From NCBI GenBank assembly GCA_009733575.1, contig ML769512.1, positions 62,001 through 126,000 of the forward strand: a DNA stretch of 64,000 bases. The letters are read 5' to 3'. Under the pieces are notes generated by a model. The model saw only the letters and a list, made by a program, of their open reading frames with translations. It searched no databases and was not told the DNA's origin. The position numbers were made by a program, and so were the translations under genes. The first letter of the stretch is position 1, and the number at the start of each line of letters is the position of its first letter. The DNA comes from Gymnopus androsaceus JB14 (Eukaryota > Basidiomycota > Agaricomycetes > Agaricales > Omphalotaceae). Shown here one piece after another: positions 34,392 to 45,573 of the stretch.

Positions 34392-34932
34392 TACAGAAGC
34401 AAACCCAGAAGCAAAATATTTGATATTTGAGTCATATAGATTGTGTTTTAGGATGCGGTTTTTTTTATACAACCTCTAGAAGGGTTTCTGGACATGACTA
34501 GCATAGCTTAAATATAATAAATCCATTATAATATGATCATATATGAACACTGTGCCAAAAATGCGATTTTTCTCAGTTTTTGAAATATTATGAATTGTAC
34601 CATGAAATCTGTGGTATTTTTGGGCATACAATAGATTCAATCTACTCTATGAGCATGCAAAGCCATGCTACAAGCAATCCCAAAGGGATGCGGATATGTA
34701 GAGGCCCAATTAGCCCAAAGTTTCGCTTCTGGGTTTTTGGCAGGTTTTGGCAGCAAAAGACAAATTAATTTATGATGCCATTTGTAGGCCCTCAAAAATT
34801 ATGATAAAATCAGATCGTAATCCTCGCATATTATACGACCTATAAAAAAAAAAGAATCAAGAGAAACCATGCAAAACTGCCCTGAATATATCAATTTCCT
34901 TTGAATTTTTTGCTTCTGGGTTTGCTTCTGTA
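34392..34932. mobile_element. TA-flanked MITE (family T), copy 2
   Basis: The ends are TACAGAAGCAAACCCAGAAG and its exact complement, the best preserved terminal repeats of the family (about 24 bp). TA stands at both edges. It is 541 bp and non-coding. The interior shares long blocks with 21919-22423 and 49901-50451, such as ATGATCATATATGAACACTG. Confidence 0.9.
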
Positions 34933-35849
34933 CATCTTTTTCAATTGTTTCTGGTGCTTTTTGGGGGGTTCTTACTTGGCTTTAGCTTCACTTTCTCTTG
35001 AAATCGGTCCGTTGCTTTCCTTCATTCAAATTTTCACCTTTCTACTGCAAACCGATGGAGATTTTCAAGTACAATTCCAATCAAGTCACCTAAACTCTCC
35101 CTACTCTCTCTCCTATGGAAGGAAAGGCTGGCCAGCGTGTTGAGCATTGTGGGTGAGAAGGATATGGAATATGCAGGCTGCCATGGCAAGGTCGCAAATT
35201 TCAAGCTGGTATCCATCACTGCAGGTGAAGGTGGATCTGCAAGGTCAATGACCACTACCACAAACGCTACATTTTTACAACCACCTTACATTGCCAGTTA
35301 GTTGTCAGTCAATCAGTCAATTTTTTGCGGTAGTTCTTGCTAACTGGTCTGGTCTTTCATCATCCTCGTGCTCTACATTCATGTGTGCGCATGACCTCAA
35401 CATCTTGTTTGATGTACAAGCACCATGGTATTGGTATGGGCTTTTCTGGAGGTTATCATGAATACTTTCAAGCAATATCCCCATGTTCTGTAGCAGCTAC
35501 TTTCCTCTAGTTCCTGGCTTAAATGCATTGTACATTCTTATTTATTATTATGGTCTACAATTGATTAGATTATTTGTTCATCAAGGTAGGGCTTATAAGT
35601 CAATTACACACCAAATTAGTATTGGTTGTACGGTGCAGATGGAAGGCGCATGAAAGTGTTGCTTATGTTATGGTACTTGAGTGATGCTCATGGGTTCGAT
35701 TCCTTCAAACACTATCATTTTATCTCAATGACAAAGTGCATGCACTAGACCTGGATAAGGTTGATTGACCTGAGCAAGCCAGCTCACTCTTGGGTTTCAT
35801 TTCAGATTGATTCCCCTTCTAGTTGCATCTGGCCAGAAGGGCAATTGAT
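34933..35849. other. no gene supported
   Basis: A few short frames have no known domain. GGTTCGATTCC at about 35694 matches a tRNA-type B box but lacks an upstream A box, so I do not call a tRNA or SINE. The last 45 bp is retroelement sequence related to 29241-29285 in inverted orientation. Confidence 0.35.
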
Positions 35850-37215
35850 CTCAGGTGGTGCATCTGAGAGGCAGCTAAAGGTGAAACCCTTGCACTGTAT
35901 ACCTTGAGTGTACTCCCACATCTATCCCTCTGAACAGGTTTGATTCTCCCAGTGGAGACTCCCACATCCAAGACTTTTTGGATGGATGATCCTCAAAGTA
36001 CCATTCGGAATGCTGCTTCAATATTCCTTCCATGTACCTCTGGCTTTGAGGAAGACACTGACCACCTCTCAGCTGCACGAACCTGCTAGTGTCTTATTCA
36101 ATCCAACCTTTGGAAACCCAGTCATGGAGGTCTACACAATCGTTGAACTTCTGGCTCTCGCAGTTGTCCCAGAAGCATTTATTCGATCTATTTGGCTTTG
36201 GCGGACGGTTACCCCTAGACTGGTTTGAATTGTTGTCTCCTTTCAATGCCACCTGCGCCATCAACTACGCTAGCAAGGAGACTGTCTGCGTAAGCTGGTC
36301 CAACTTGGACTCAGTGGATTCTGGCTTTGGAATGACTGCAGCCATGTTGAAGGATATGGGGGCTACTGACTAGTCCCCTACATTAAAATTTCCGACTATC
36401 AGCGACATATTGGCATCTGACAAGAGGAAGTCCACTGCTCCCTTCAGTTCATGCTAAGGCGTACGCTTCTCCTTTCTTCTTTGCCATGTGCTGGACTTGA
36501 AGGTGCATATTCAATTGTGCATGGACTGAATCGGGGAAAACTTGCACATAGTATCCAGCAACTTGGACACCAGACAGGATACCATGTTTTGTGAGTGACT
36601 TTGATACTGTGGCAAACTCTCGGTGGTACTTGGCCAATTCCTGGCTGTTCAACACCCCAGACTTCACAAACTTTGTGACAACCCTCTTCAAGGTATCGGT
36701 CATTGTCTCGGGCACCTGCTCAGCTCCAGGGTAGTTCAGGAGGACTTCCTTCTTGAACTTGTCCCAGGTCTTCTGGCCATCCTTGAATGTATTGAGGGAT
36801 CTCCAGAAGTGCATCGTCTTCGCATCCACATAGCAAAGTGTTTCTTTTTTCATTTTCAGGTCATCGGAGTTGATAGCAGCCTCTTTTGCTACAGTTTCGA
36901 ACTCCTTGAAGAATGTTGGTAACTGTTCTTCACATTGAGAGTCCTACTTGGGGGCTTCCCACTCATTGTGAGCAGGAAGTGGTTGTATGTTGGCCATTGA
37001 TGGTGGTGTATTGTTAGGGATAGAAATGGACTGGTAAGTGGACCCTGGACTAGATAGTGTATCTGGACTAACTCTTGGACTAGGGCTTGGAAACTGTCTC
37101 CTTGGACTAGGAGTGCAGTTGGGACTGCTGGCTGGACTTGTTGATGGGACAGGAGTTCCTTCTGGACTGAAGGAGTTGGAGGGATTGAGTAACAAGAGCC
37201 AGTTGTGAACGGCTT
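35850..37215 (-). pseudogene. gypsy-type gag relic
   Basis: The minus strand starts with a Ser/Pro-rich N-terminus (SFSPEGTPVPSTSPASSPNC, SPRVSPDTLSSPG) and MANIQPLPAHNEWEAPK. A stop at 36944-36946 follows. The capsid-like domain continues QLPTFFKEFETVAKEA, YVDAKTMHFWRSLNTF and KDGQKTWDKFKKEVL, then FPDSVHAQLNMHLQVQHMAK to 36449. After a one-base frameshift it continues ELKGAVDFLLSDANMS, and further on KCFWDNCESQKFNDCVDLHDW, a zinc-knuckle-like segment. A further in-frame TAA interrupts the C-terminus before FVQLRGGQCLP and YMEGILKQHSEWYF. Several stops mean it cannot make a full gag. It lies just downstream, on the minus strand, of the LTR at 37428. Confidence 0.75.
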
Positions 37216-37427
37216 CTTCATTGGGGACTAGGGGGAAGAGATCCGAGGTCTCAAAAGTGAGCTCAGTGGACTGGAAGGAGGTAAGAAGAGCTTGTGTTTC
37301 AGGAGATAGGGGACAAGGTTGTAGACCTTCTCAACAACATCAAGGCGTTTTTACGAAGCATAAAAGTTTTATATCAAGTAAAATTTGCAAACAAACACTG
37401 GATTAACCCCTCATGGTGGGCTCCAGA

Positions 37428-37614
37428 TGTAAAGCTAGGTCTCATGTGTGCGTGAGACAAGCTTCAAGTTCATGGGGGCAATTTGCAGCTGTTCACACAA
37501 GTGGGGGACAAGTTGGGGGATCAAAAAGGTCTATCTATTATTGTTGTACCTAGAGTTAGTGTATATACAAAAACATTGAGCGTTTGACACACCAGCATAT
37601 AAGAGTCAAGTAAG
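37428..37614. repeat. gypsy-type LTR, copy 2 (5' LTR of the gag relic)
   Basis: It matches 28234-28420. Read on the minus strand the LTR ends ...CTAGCTTTACA at 37428 and is followed by TCTGGAGCCCACCATGAGG, a possible primer binding site, and then gag. The far end of the LTR lies beyond 37614 and cannot be fixed because only one copy extends there. Confidence 0.75.
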
Positions 37615-38467
37615 TAATAGCTTGAGTCTTGGCGAGACCAAGACTCAGTAGATAAGTATGTAGTTTGGTTATTATGTACAAAGGTAAGTAAATGTAAGTA
37701 AGAACATCTTGTTGCAACTCATATGCGTATAGACATGTGTGAGGTGCGACACTGGGAGTCCCACATACTCAGCTGGGTGGGATATCCAGTTATCTTGTTA
37801 CCTGGGAATCCCACACACTCATTTGAGTGGGATATTGTTGTGGGATATCCAATTGCCAGCCTAGTTGGCAATCTCAACTAATGTACACAGCTGTAGGGAA
37901 GCAACCATCATGGTCACAGAGGCCATGGTTGCGTTGCTAAAATACCATGACATCATGGTCATTTTGGGCTGGTTGCTAGTGTAGAAACCATGACAAAATC
38001 AATAGAAATACTAAGAAACTCTCAAAAATTGCTAAGAGCTGTATTTTGGATTTGCAGCTCCTCAAATTATAGTCCAGAAGGAAAATCCAATATTACAGGT
38101 AGAACACCAGTCTATTTGGGTGAGTGAAGGCAATTTTGGTTGCCTAATTTTTAGATTGTCAGAGCCATCCAAGGTTAGGTTGCTAACTTGAGGTCAAAAA
38201 AAAGTGTCACAGTCAGAAGTCAGACCCTTGGTTGCCTCCCTACAGCTGGATACAGTATACTACTGAGTGGGATATCTGTATGTATGTAAGTCCAAGCCAA
38301 GTTAAACATTGCAATAAGTAATAAGACATGACAGTGAGGGTTCTCAAAGTATGTAAACACTTAAGATGTTTTTATTCATATACATCAGAAAACCTGGGTG
38401 ATGGCCACAGAGGCCACAGCAAACTTGTGCCACAAAGATTTATACTATGTTACCCTATATAGAAAAT
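37615..38467. other. probable rest of LTR and unassigned sequence
   Basis: The word TGGGATATCCAGTTATCTTG and related GTGGGATAT words recur at about 37788, 37848 and 38266. A CCATGAT/ATCATGG-rich patch lies at 37900-37990. No gene is seen. Confidence 0.35.
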
Positions 38468-38566
38468 ATGTACAGCCACCTGAAAAGCCAGGCTGGGCCA
38501 AGCCAAAGCCCCAGCCCACCAGGTCAAAGCTGGGGCTTGTAGGCCAAAACCAGGCCAGTACATCAC
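38468..38566. repeat. imperfect 100 bp hairpin
   Basis: ATGTACAGCC at the left is mirrored by GGCCAGTACAT at the right, and the core AAGCCCCAGC faces GCTGGGGCTT. It could be a small fold-back element. Confidence 0.5.
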
Positions 38567-38748
38567 TAATCCAGAGCACATCCAAGAGGTAATGTTGTGA
38601 CTAGCTAGTGATCCTGCTGATGATGAAGGTAGCTAGTCTTCTGTACAGTTAGCAGAATGCAGCCTATGGCTGCCCCCTAGCCTCCACAGCAAAAAAAATT
38701 CACCCCACAAGCATGGGAAAGAAAAGAGATGATGGTGGCTCAAGATCA

Positions 38749-39205
38749 CAGCTGATTGCAAAATCATAGCACAGTTTTGCAGAAATACTCTTTACTGATG
38801 GTGTTTATGACAACAAACAAATTTGCTCCACTTGCCATATCCATTCAAAATAATTCTCTATGCCAGAGTAATGTTTGAGTACAATGGGCAGCTATCAATG
38901 CATTGATCCTGCTGAAAATTCGCCATCTTCACTCGTTCGCTAACTGAAAAACAGTCCTCCACCACCCATGAATTGCACATTCACCCATCTACGGTCAGTA
39001 TGCAGTAGAATAAAGTCTCGAGTCCTGTCACAATGATCTGGTGTCGAGGAGTCATTGAGAAGGCTTTGAAAACTGCGAGGTAACCATGTGGCGGGGCTGG
39101 GAGAAGTAAGAAGGTGGAGCCAATTTTGTCATTTTTATTTGTGCTGTAAACACCATCAGTAAATAGCATTTCTGTGAAACTGTGCTACGATTTCGCAATC
39201 AGCTG
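38749..39205. mobile_element. long-TIR non-autonomous element, 457 bp
   Basis: The left arm CAGCTGATTGCAAAATCATA continues AGCACAG and TTTACTGATGGTGTTTA. The complement of the right arm reads CAGCTGATTGCGAAATCGTA, AGCACAG and TTTACTGATGGTGTTTA, so the terminal repeats are about 65 bp. The interior is unique and non-coding. A CAAGA word flanks both sides nearby (about 38741 and 39206) but is offset by a few bases on the left. Confidence 0.75.
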
Positions 39206-40492
39206 CAAGAGGCCCCCCAAGCAAGTGTTGCCCTTGGGAGCCTTGCTCCAGTTTGGTGCATTCACCACTGTTCAGGTCTCATCCTCAAGCTTCCTTTCAG
39301 TTGAAGTTACAGTGTCCAGGCCTATCATAAATCCCTAGCTCACTTGTTATGGGTTTGGGGTTGGCAACAAAGATTGAAGCTGAATGTGTAGAAAGAGAAG
39401 TGTTTGTGTGAAGACAATAAAAATGTTATTAAGTCTGGGGCCTTTGGGGCTCAGACCATCCTACTTATATACATGCTAGGCTACCCAGGGTTACCCAGTG
39501 TTACACAGTGCTCCCACTCTGGGTTTACACTAGTCTCCCCTAGACAGACTCAAATATACACCAACAATCCATTGGATGTGTGTATATAGAGTCTGCGAGT
39601 TCCCATGTGGGTCTTCAGCTGCAGCCAAAAGTATTACCAATCATTGTTGTACAGCCACATTGACGCGTGCGCGCTCTTTGCTGCACTTGTTTTCCACATC
39701 ATTCAAATGAAGCTTTGTTATTTCACCATTGAACATCCTAATGCATCATTCTCCCTGTGAAAATCACTTATTACTGCCAATGCCTGCAACACACCTACTT
39801 CAGTTGACTTCAGTGCTAATCTCACTCACATAGATGAGCAGATTCACTGCAGAATACACATCTTTACAGTAGACTGATAGTTTTCAATCCCTTTCCCTTA
39901 ATTCCCTTTCCCTTGGTCAATTTGAAAGCAACAGTCGATGGCAAGAATGCTCACTACACTATACCAGCTCACAGACCATGGTGGCTGTACCCTGGTGATT
40001 TGTAATAGATTGACCTGCAGCTGAACTGGTTGTGGCTACTATAGGACTAGGTTTACACTGGTTCACCCTGGTTCACCCTGTGGGATTTATTCCGGTGACC
40101 GGACACTCGCTCAATCGATACTTGTTGCTTGGACACTTATTTGACAGTATTTGATATTATTCTAGGTATATAGTTGATGTAGTTTTACTGGGAACCGTTG
40201 CACGTTTGCTGCAGTTCCCTGCCTACTCCGAATTCATTACCTTTGATCCAAGGCTTAATTCCAACACACCCAGTACCCAATATATGGTACTCTATTGAGT
40301 GTTGACAAACACTGCATGTCACAGATAAGATATTGTAATGATGTTGGTTGTGAGGATGTTAGTTGTAAGAATACTGAGATGGATAAGATAGTGTCTAAGA
40401 TAAACTAAATAAGGGTGATAACAGTATCTATAATGAATAAGAAAAATCTGTGAAAAGGCTACCTTGTGCACTGGAATTGCCTGATGTTGTCC
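39206..40492. other. no gene seen
   Basis: Mixed low-complexity sequence with short direct repeats such as GGTTCACCCT twice at about 40060 and ACCCAGTGTTACACAGTG at about 39492. No domain is visible in any frame. Confidence 0.4.
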
Positions 40493-40706
40493 TGTGTTGA
40501 GTTTAGACCCTGATGGATAGACAGTGATGGTGGGAAAAGAACTCAAATTGGCAGGGAAGCCAAAGCAAACGTGCAAGGGTTCCAGAATGTAGGTATGGGC
40601 TTATATAAGTAGTATAAATAGGGGATGAATATAACTAAATTGAGAAGTGGGAGTAACAGTGAGATGGAGCCAGTGCTGGACTGGATACCGATCATATATT
40701 CCAACA
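40493..40706 (-). repeat. 3' LTR of a gag-only copia element
   Basis: A 214 bp repeat matching 41855-42068. On the minus strand it begins TGTTGGAATATATGATCGG, typical of copia LTRs, and ends CTCAACACA. A purine-rich CTGCAGGGGTG immediately precedes it and can serve as the polypurine tract. TATATAA lies at about 40602 in the LTR. Confidence 0.85.
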
Positions 40707-40792
40707 CACCCCTGCAGTCCAAGCATGAACAATGGAAAAGAATGAGTAGAGGTATAGGGGATACACCCTGGAATGTATGGAACAGTCTAAAA

Positions 40793-41641
40793 TTAAAGAA
40801 GTAAAGATCGATAAGCATAATCACCAAGTTTGTCATCAGCAGCAAGATTGGCAGCATCACCAGAAGGCTTCTTTGACTTCTTCCACTCCAACCATTCACA
40901 GTGGTCAAAGCAATGCATCCAAAGGTGTCCTGTTTTACCACAAAAATGACATTTGGGTTCAGAGTCAACAGTGGCCAGTGCAACATTATTTGGATTGGGA
41001 GCTGTGTGCGGATTACTGGATTGTTTACCAAGCTGAGAAATCTCTGCACCAAGCAAGAGTGATGTAATGTAATCAATAGTGAATTCCGAAGGGGAAAGTT
41101 TCGAAATGGTAGGAATAAGATGATTATAAGAGGAGGGAAGACCATCAACAAGAGCAATGATAGTTTCCTTGGTTGTGATAATGGTACCAGCACGCTGCAT
41201 TGAATAGATGACAGCTTTGACTGATGAGATCCAAGCAGCCATGGTCTGAGAAGACAACTTCTTCATTCCATTGAGCAAGCGGCAAAGGGACACAGAGGTG
41301 GCAAAACCAGTAGGCCTATGAAGAGCCTCGAGGTCAGCCCAGATATTGAGAGGATCAGGATCAATGGTATGTGCAAGCTGGCTGGGCTTAACACAGAGGA
41401 TGATAGCAGAGCAGGCTTGGGACATTTTCACCTTGTTTCAAGCCTTTTGCTTCTTCTCAATAGCGGCATCAATGGCAGACTGCTCAAGAGGTTTGCCATT
41501 GGAGTCCATGGTGTCAACCATGATTTGAACTATGCCTTCAAAGAGGTCACGGGCATTGAGATCAGCCTCAACATAGGTGGCCCAATGCTTGTAATTGCCA
41601 AAATCAAGTTGGTCATAGTTGAATCGTGAAAGATCCATCAA
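40793..41641 (-). pseudogene. gag of a gag-only copia element, one in-frame stop
   Basis: The minus strand from 41641 reads MDLSRFNYDQLDFGNYKHWA, the N-terminal signature of copia gag. The frame meets TGA at 41438-41440 (in KKQKA-stop-NKVK) and then continues in frame for 213 codons. These include LNIWADLEALHRPTGF, the UBN2 core, and a zinc knuckle CHFCGKTGHLWMHC (C-x2-C-x4-H-x4-C). It ends at 40793. There is no protease, integrase or reverse transcriptase between the LTRs, so the element is 1.58 kb and non-autonomous by design or deletion. The single TGA could be a CGA to TGA change. Confidence 0.85.
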
Positions 41642-41854
41642 AATAGGGGTAGTGATAGGATTAATGAGAGGATATTGAATTCACAACCAATAAAGTGCTG
41701 AATATGCAGCCAACAGTGGTAGGGTGCTGAGTATGCAGCCAACAACGAGAATGTGTTGAGAGTGCAACCAACAACAAAAAATGTACCGAGAATGCAGCCA
41801 ACGTAAGACAGCAACCTTGATGAATAACAGTGAGAATGGGCTGTGCCGCGTGTT

Positions 41855-42068
41855 TGTGTTGAGTTTAGACCCTGATGGATAGACAGCGATGGTGGGAAAA
41901 GAACTTGAATTGGCAGGGAACCCGAAGCAAACATGCAAGGGTTCTGGAATGTAGGTATGGGCTTATATAAGTAATATAAATAGGGGATGAATATAACTAA
42001 ATTGGGAAGTGTGAGTAACAGTGAGATGGAACCAGTGCTGGACTGGATACCGATCATATATTCCAACA
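41855..42068 (-). repeat. 5' LTR of a gag-only copia element
   Basis: It matches 40493-40706 with a few percent substitutions. Between this LTR and the gag start lie four or five degenerate copies of a GTTGGCTGCATACTCAGCAC unit (41680-41800). Confidence 0.85.
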
Positions 42069-42090
42069 TCCTGTTCCTGCCTCTGCAGTG

Positions 42091-42990
42091 GACATTAACT
42101 TTGGTATATTGCCTTTTGCATATGGTTCTGGAGGTTGATGGTTTTTTTGAACTTGTTTCATCAGCAAAACCTGGGTGTACTGGACAGCGCTGGATAGCGC
42201 TATCCAGCACTCATAGCACCCATAGCACCCATAGCAAGGTCCCCATCTATCCAGAGCTATGGATTGCTATGGATTGCTATGAGCTGCTATGGGTTGCTAC
42301 GGATTTCGCATTTCACGGCACATCATCGCATCATCTGTCAGTCTTTCAATTCATTTTTTTTTGTTGTCCTCGGAATTGTTCACTTGCGGGACCAAATAAT
42401 TATAATAAATCATATATATTGGATTAGTAGTACATAGTAGGATAGTCTACCAAAACAGAGCTACAGTAACTAGTATATAGCATGGATAAAGCTGCAGTAT
42501 AGTATGCAATGCTTAATTAGACATTGAATGGCTTGAATGAAACTCACCGAGAATGCTGAGCCAAAGCGACTCAGAAACAACTTGGGAAAAAAAGAAATTT
42601 GGGAGGGAAGGAAGGGAGCTTGGGGAAGTTACGACGGCTCGTCGATGCTATATACTATCGACAGAAGAGAGTGACAGCTGTCAAAATGTTGACAGCTGGC
42701 TCGAGTACGCGGTGATCTCATAGCAGCTCATAGCATTTCATAGCACTATGGCTGCTATGACTTGCTATAGATTGCTATAGCTGCTATGACCTTCACCCAG
42801 GTTTTGCTGATGTTGTTTGGGTCAAAATGAATTGAAAACCATGGAAACCAAAGGCCCAGGCCGAAAAGAATATAGGCCTTGATTCATTTTGCATAGCCCC
42901 CCATTCATTTGCAGCCCAAATAAACACGGAAATAATTTCGGCTGACCCCCAGAACCATATGCAAAAGGCAATATGCCAATTTCATTTACA
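42091..42990. mobile_element. outer inverted repeat enclosing fold-back element D
   Basis: TATTGCCTTTTGCATATGGT with TCTGGAGG at about 42098-42128 is mirrored at about 42945-42975. Element D lies between the arms, so D probably inserted into the loop of an older inverted-repeat element. The ends are not defined. Confidence 0.55.
42159..42812. mobile_element. fold-back element D (CATCAGC family), 654 bp
   Basis: The ends are CATCAGCAAAACCTGGGTG and its complement. TT flanks both sides, and the match extends to TTGTTT (42153-42158 and 42813-42818). The arms are made of CTATGG/CCATAG and TAGCAC/GCTATG units (42200-42300 and 42718-42790). The middle is AT-rich and unique, with a GACAGCTGTC palindrome near 42672. 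Confidence 0.85.
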
Positions 42991-43781
42991 AAAAATTGAT
43001 TCACTTGAATCAAGATTTCTCTCACTTCAGGTGAGGAGTCTGGGCACAACTGTGTGCAGACTCATAGGCTAAGATTGTTTTACTATAAAAATTACTAATT
43101 ATCCTGCACCCATATCACCCGCTAGTCTTGCCTTATCTGCTAATTAGGCTCTGGTAGTGTCAATATTCATGCCTAATTACAATATAACAAGACACCATTT
43201 ATGTCCACCAGCAGCATAATCAGTATAAACCATTTAATCAGCCTATGGTCTGCCCACTGGAGTGCCCAAGCTATTTAAAAAATAGTCATATAAACCATCA
43301 AGACCTGAGTGTGGGCACTGGGAGTAAGTATCAGTATTCACAATCATCAGAGACTAGAGTCTTGGCATTTACACAAAACTCACAATAAAATTTCCATGCC
43401 ATTCCTGTAGAAGGGTGAGCATGAAGCATTTTGAATCTGCAACCATCTCTTGTACAATTAAACCCCACCCCCTGGAAGTGACACCACCACCCCAAACTTG
43501 ACATGGAATGAATTGACCACAATATTTTGGATGTTGTAAGTGACTGTCATCACAAATCCTGCCAGAAGGATCCCAATCAAAGCTTTATATGCTAACCTAT
43601 TATGTTTAACATGGTTGAAAATAAGTAGATCTTGAAATATCACATTATATCAGCACATGACAAGAAGATGTGAGTGCAAGGGTACCAGTGATGCTGGAAA
43701 TATTTATACTGGTGAAATAAATAATGATTTATATTTGCCAAGTATTACTCAAACATTAGGAAAAGCAGATGCTAGACCAAC
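42991..43781. other. intergenic; no gene seen
   Basis: This is AT-rich. Minus frames of about 60 codons (43331-43643) contain several cysteines but no recognisable domain. It probably holds the 3' flank of the J-protein gene. Confidence 0.4.
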
Positions 43782-44580
43782 TCAAAATTTGAAATTAAAT
43801 CCACCTCCTCTGCCTGTACCTCCTGAAGGTCCCTTGGAGAATGTGAAATTCTTTGGTCCAGTATTAGTCCCTGCACTAGGTTGAGGTCCTCCACTGCCTC
43901 TACTGAAGCTAGAAGAGGAAGAGGCAAAGAATTCCCTGTGAAGAAATATGAAAGAGGAAAGTTAGTAACTCAAAGGGTATGGAGTCTGAGGTAGGTAGAC
44001 ATGAGGAATAGGGAAGGGAAGGGTAAGATACAGGAAACAAACACTCACTTGAATATCTTCTCTGGATCTGTAGGGTTAAATCTATCTCCACCTGGACCAC
44101 TGAACCCTCCTCCAGGTCCCATGGAGAATGTGAAAGTCTTTGCTCCACCAGAGAATGCACCTCCAGGGTTAGATGGGAACCCACTTCTTCCCATACCAGC
44201 CCCTGCACCAGATGGAGAGACCCCACCACCCTCGAGTCCAGCTTCACTGAGTTGATTGTATATGGTCCGTTTTTTCTTGTCTGAGAGGACTTCAAATGCT
44301 TCAGATATCTACGCCACAGAACGCAAAGCGGGGGTTAGTATTCGAGATTGGAATCATTGGATGGGTAAGGGAAAGGAGGACGTGCCTCTTTAAACTTTTC
44401 TGAAGCCTCCCTAGACCCGTTGTTTCGATCTGGATGCCATTTTAATGCCTAAGCGTGGTCGGCGTCAGTGTAACCAAAGGAGAATAGGGACAGACATACC
44501 ATCTTTTTATAAGCCTTCCTAATAGCATTCTCATCTGCATTCTTGTCGATTCCTAGGAGCTTGTAATAGTCTGTGCCCAT
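43782..44580 (-). CDS. small J-domain co-chaperone with G/F region
   Basis: Exons 44580-44500, 44448-44386, 44308-44049 and 43935-43782 join in frame to 185 residues. The J domain begins MGTDYYKLLGIDKNADENAI and carries the HPD motif at 32-34 (KWHPDRN), followed by FKEISEAFEVLSD. A glycine/phenylalanine-rich region follows with two copies of an FTFS-x-GP segment (FTFSMGPGGG and FTFSKGPSGG), ending FNFKF. J proteins stimulate the ATPase of Hsp70. The start matches class B J proteins such as Sis1, but the C-terminal substrate-binding domains are absent and the length is about half the usual. The second intron uses a GC donor (GAG|GCACGT at 44385), because no GT site keeps KFKE-ISEAF in frame. 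The other introns are GT-AG. It appears intact. Confidence 0.88.
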
Positions 44581-45573
44581 GTTGCTACAGGGAGTACTTG
44601 TGGTTTAATGTGTGACAAATGGAAATACAGTCAGTATAGACAAGCAAAACCTGAAAGTAGCATCGGCGTTTTGCGTCAGCTTGAAGCACAGCTAGCTGCC
44701 GCCTGCGCAGGCTGCGTACCAAATACCTACTACAGATATAATAAGTAAGCTCGGAAATGTTTCGACAATCACCCTTTTTTCGAAATGGTTAAATTGGTTC
44801 GTAGATATAGTATTTTCTAAAAAGCTCGCTTACAGTTTTTCAAGGATGTGAGTACCGGCAATGCCTGCAAAATCGGTGTCAGTTTGTACATATTTGTTTT
44901 ATGCCGTAAATTCGCGCATTGAAGGCACAGTACCTTCAACATTGATTCCGCTGTTCATACACCTCGTTTAAAGCTCAAAAGTTACATTTAAGGAACGATT
45001 AGGCTATCTATACAATATCCATAAGAAAAAACACGAAACAGTCATAAAATCCAGTGGTTTCGTCCTTGTTTTGCCCAATATTTTGATTAAGCGCTCAATC
45101 CCGAAGCCTGATCTCACTGAAAAATTGTTTGTGTCCTGCAGCTCTCAAATCTCCACCAATTCCCTTCGGGTAAAGTGCATCCTGATGAGCTCAATATTTT
45201 ATTTGAAGTCTTGGAAATAGATTTTTTTTAAGTTGTCCCGTTGTCTTTTGCTGGCAGGATCTTCAGTTACATGAAATTTGAAAAGAGAGATTTAAAAAAT
45301 CTGCTTCCAACACTTCAAGTAAGACTACTTTCTGAGTATATCCCGCAAAAAAAATTATATACTTGAGTGTGTGTTTGAGCCTGTACGAACCCAACTATCC
45401 ACGAGCGCGCCAATTGCCTAATTTGTAGATCAAACAAACAAGACCAAAGTCCGCCGAAATTGGAGGCATTGCCGGTACTCAAAGGATGATGCTGGAGGAC
45501 CATCGAGGCACGTGATACTCCCGATCTGCATTTTCGCGTATAATCGATTCTCATCTTTATCCCCTCCTTCTCC
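44581..45573. other. intergenic between divergent J-protein and Vps4 genes
   Basis: The two genes point away from each other, so this 1 kb should contain both promoters. CAGCTTGAAGCACAGCTAGC and CTGCGCAGGCTGCGTA at about 44677-44718 resemble sequence upstream of the Vps4 pseudogene at about 47550-47585 (inverted). No other gene is seen. Confidence 0.5.

Noticed and set aside
35640..35720. tRNA gene or tRNA-derived SINE around GGTTCGATTCC
   Set aside because: The B-box word is perfect, but there is no A box at the right distance and no cloverleaf can be drawn.
40543..41193. 216-codon minus frame rich in leucine and proline overlapping gag
   Set aside because: It is a different frame of the gag and LTR sequence, with no domain; the gag frame carries the zinc knuckle.
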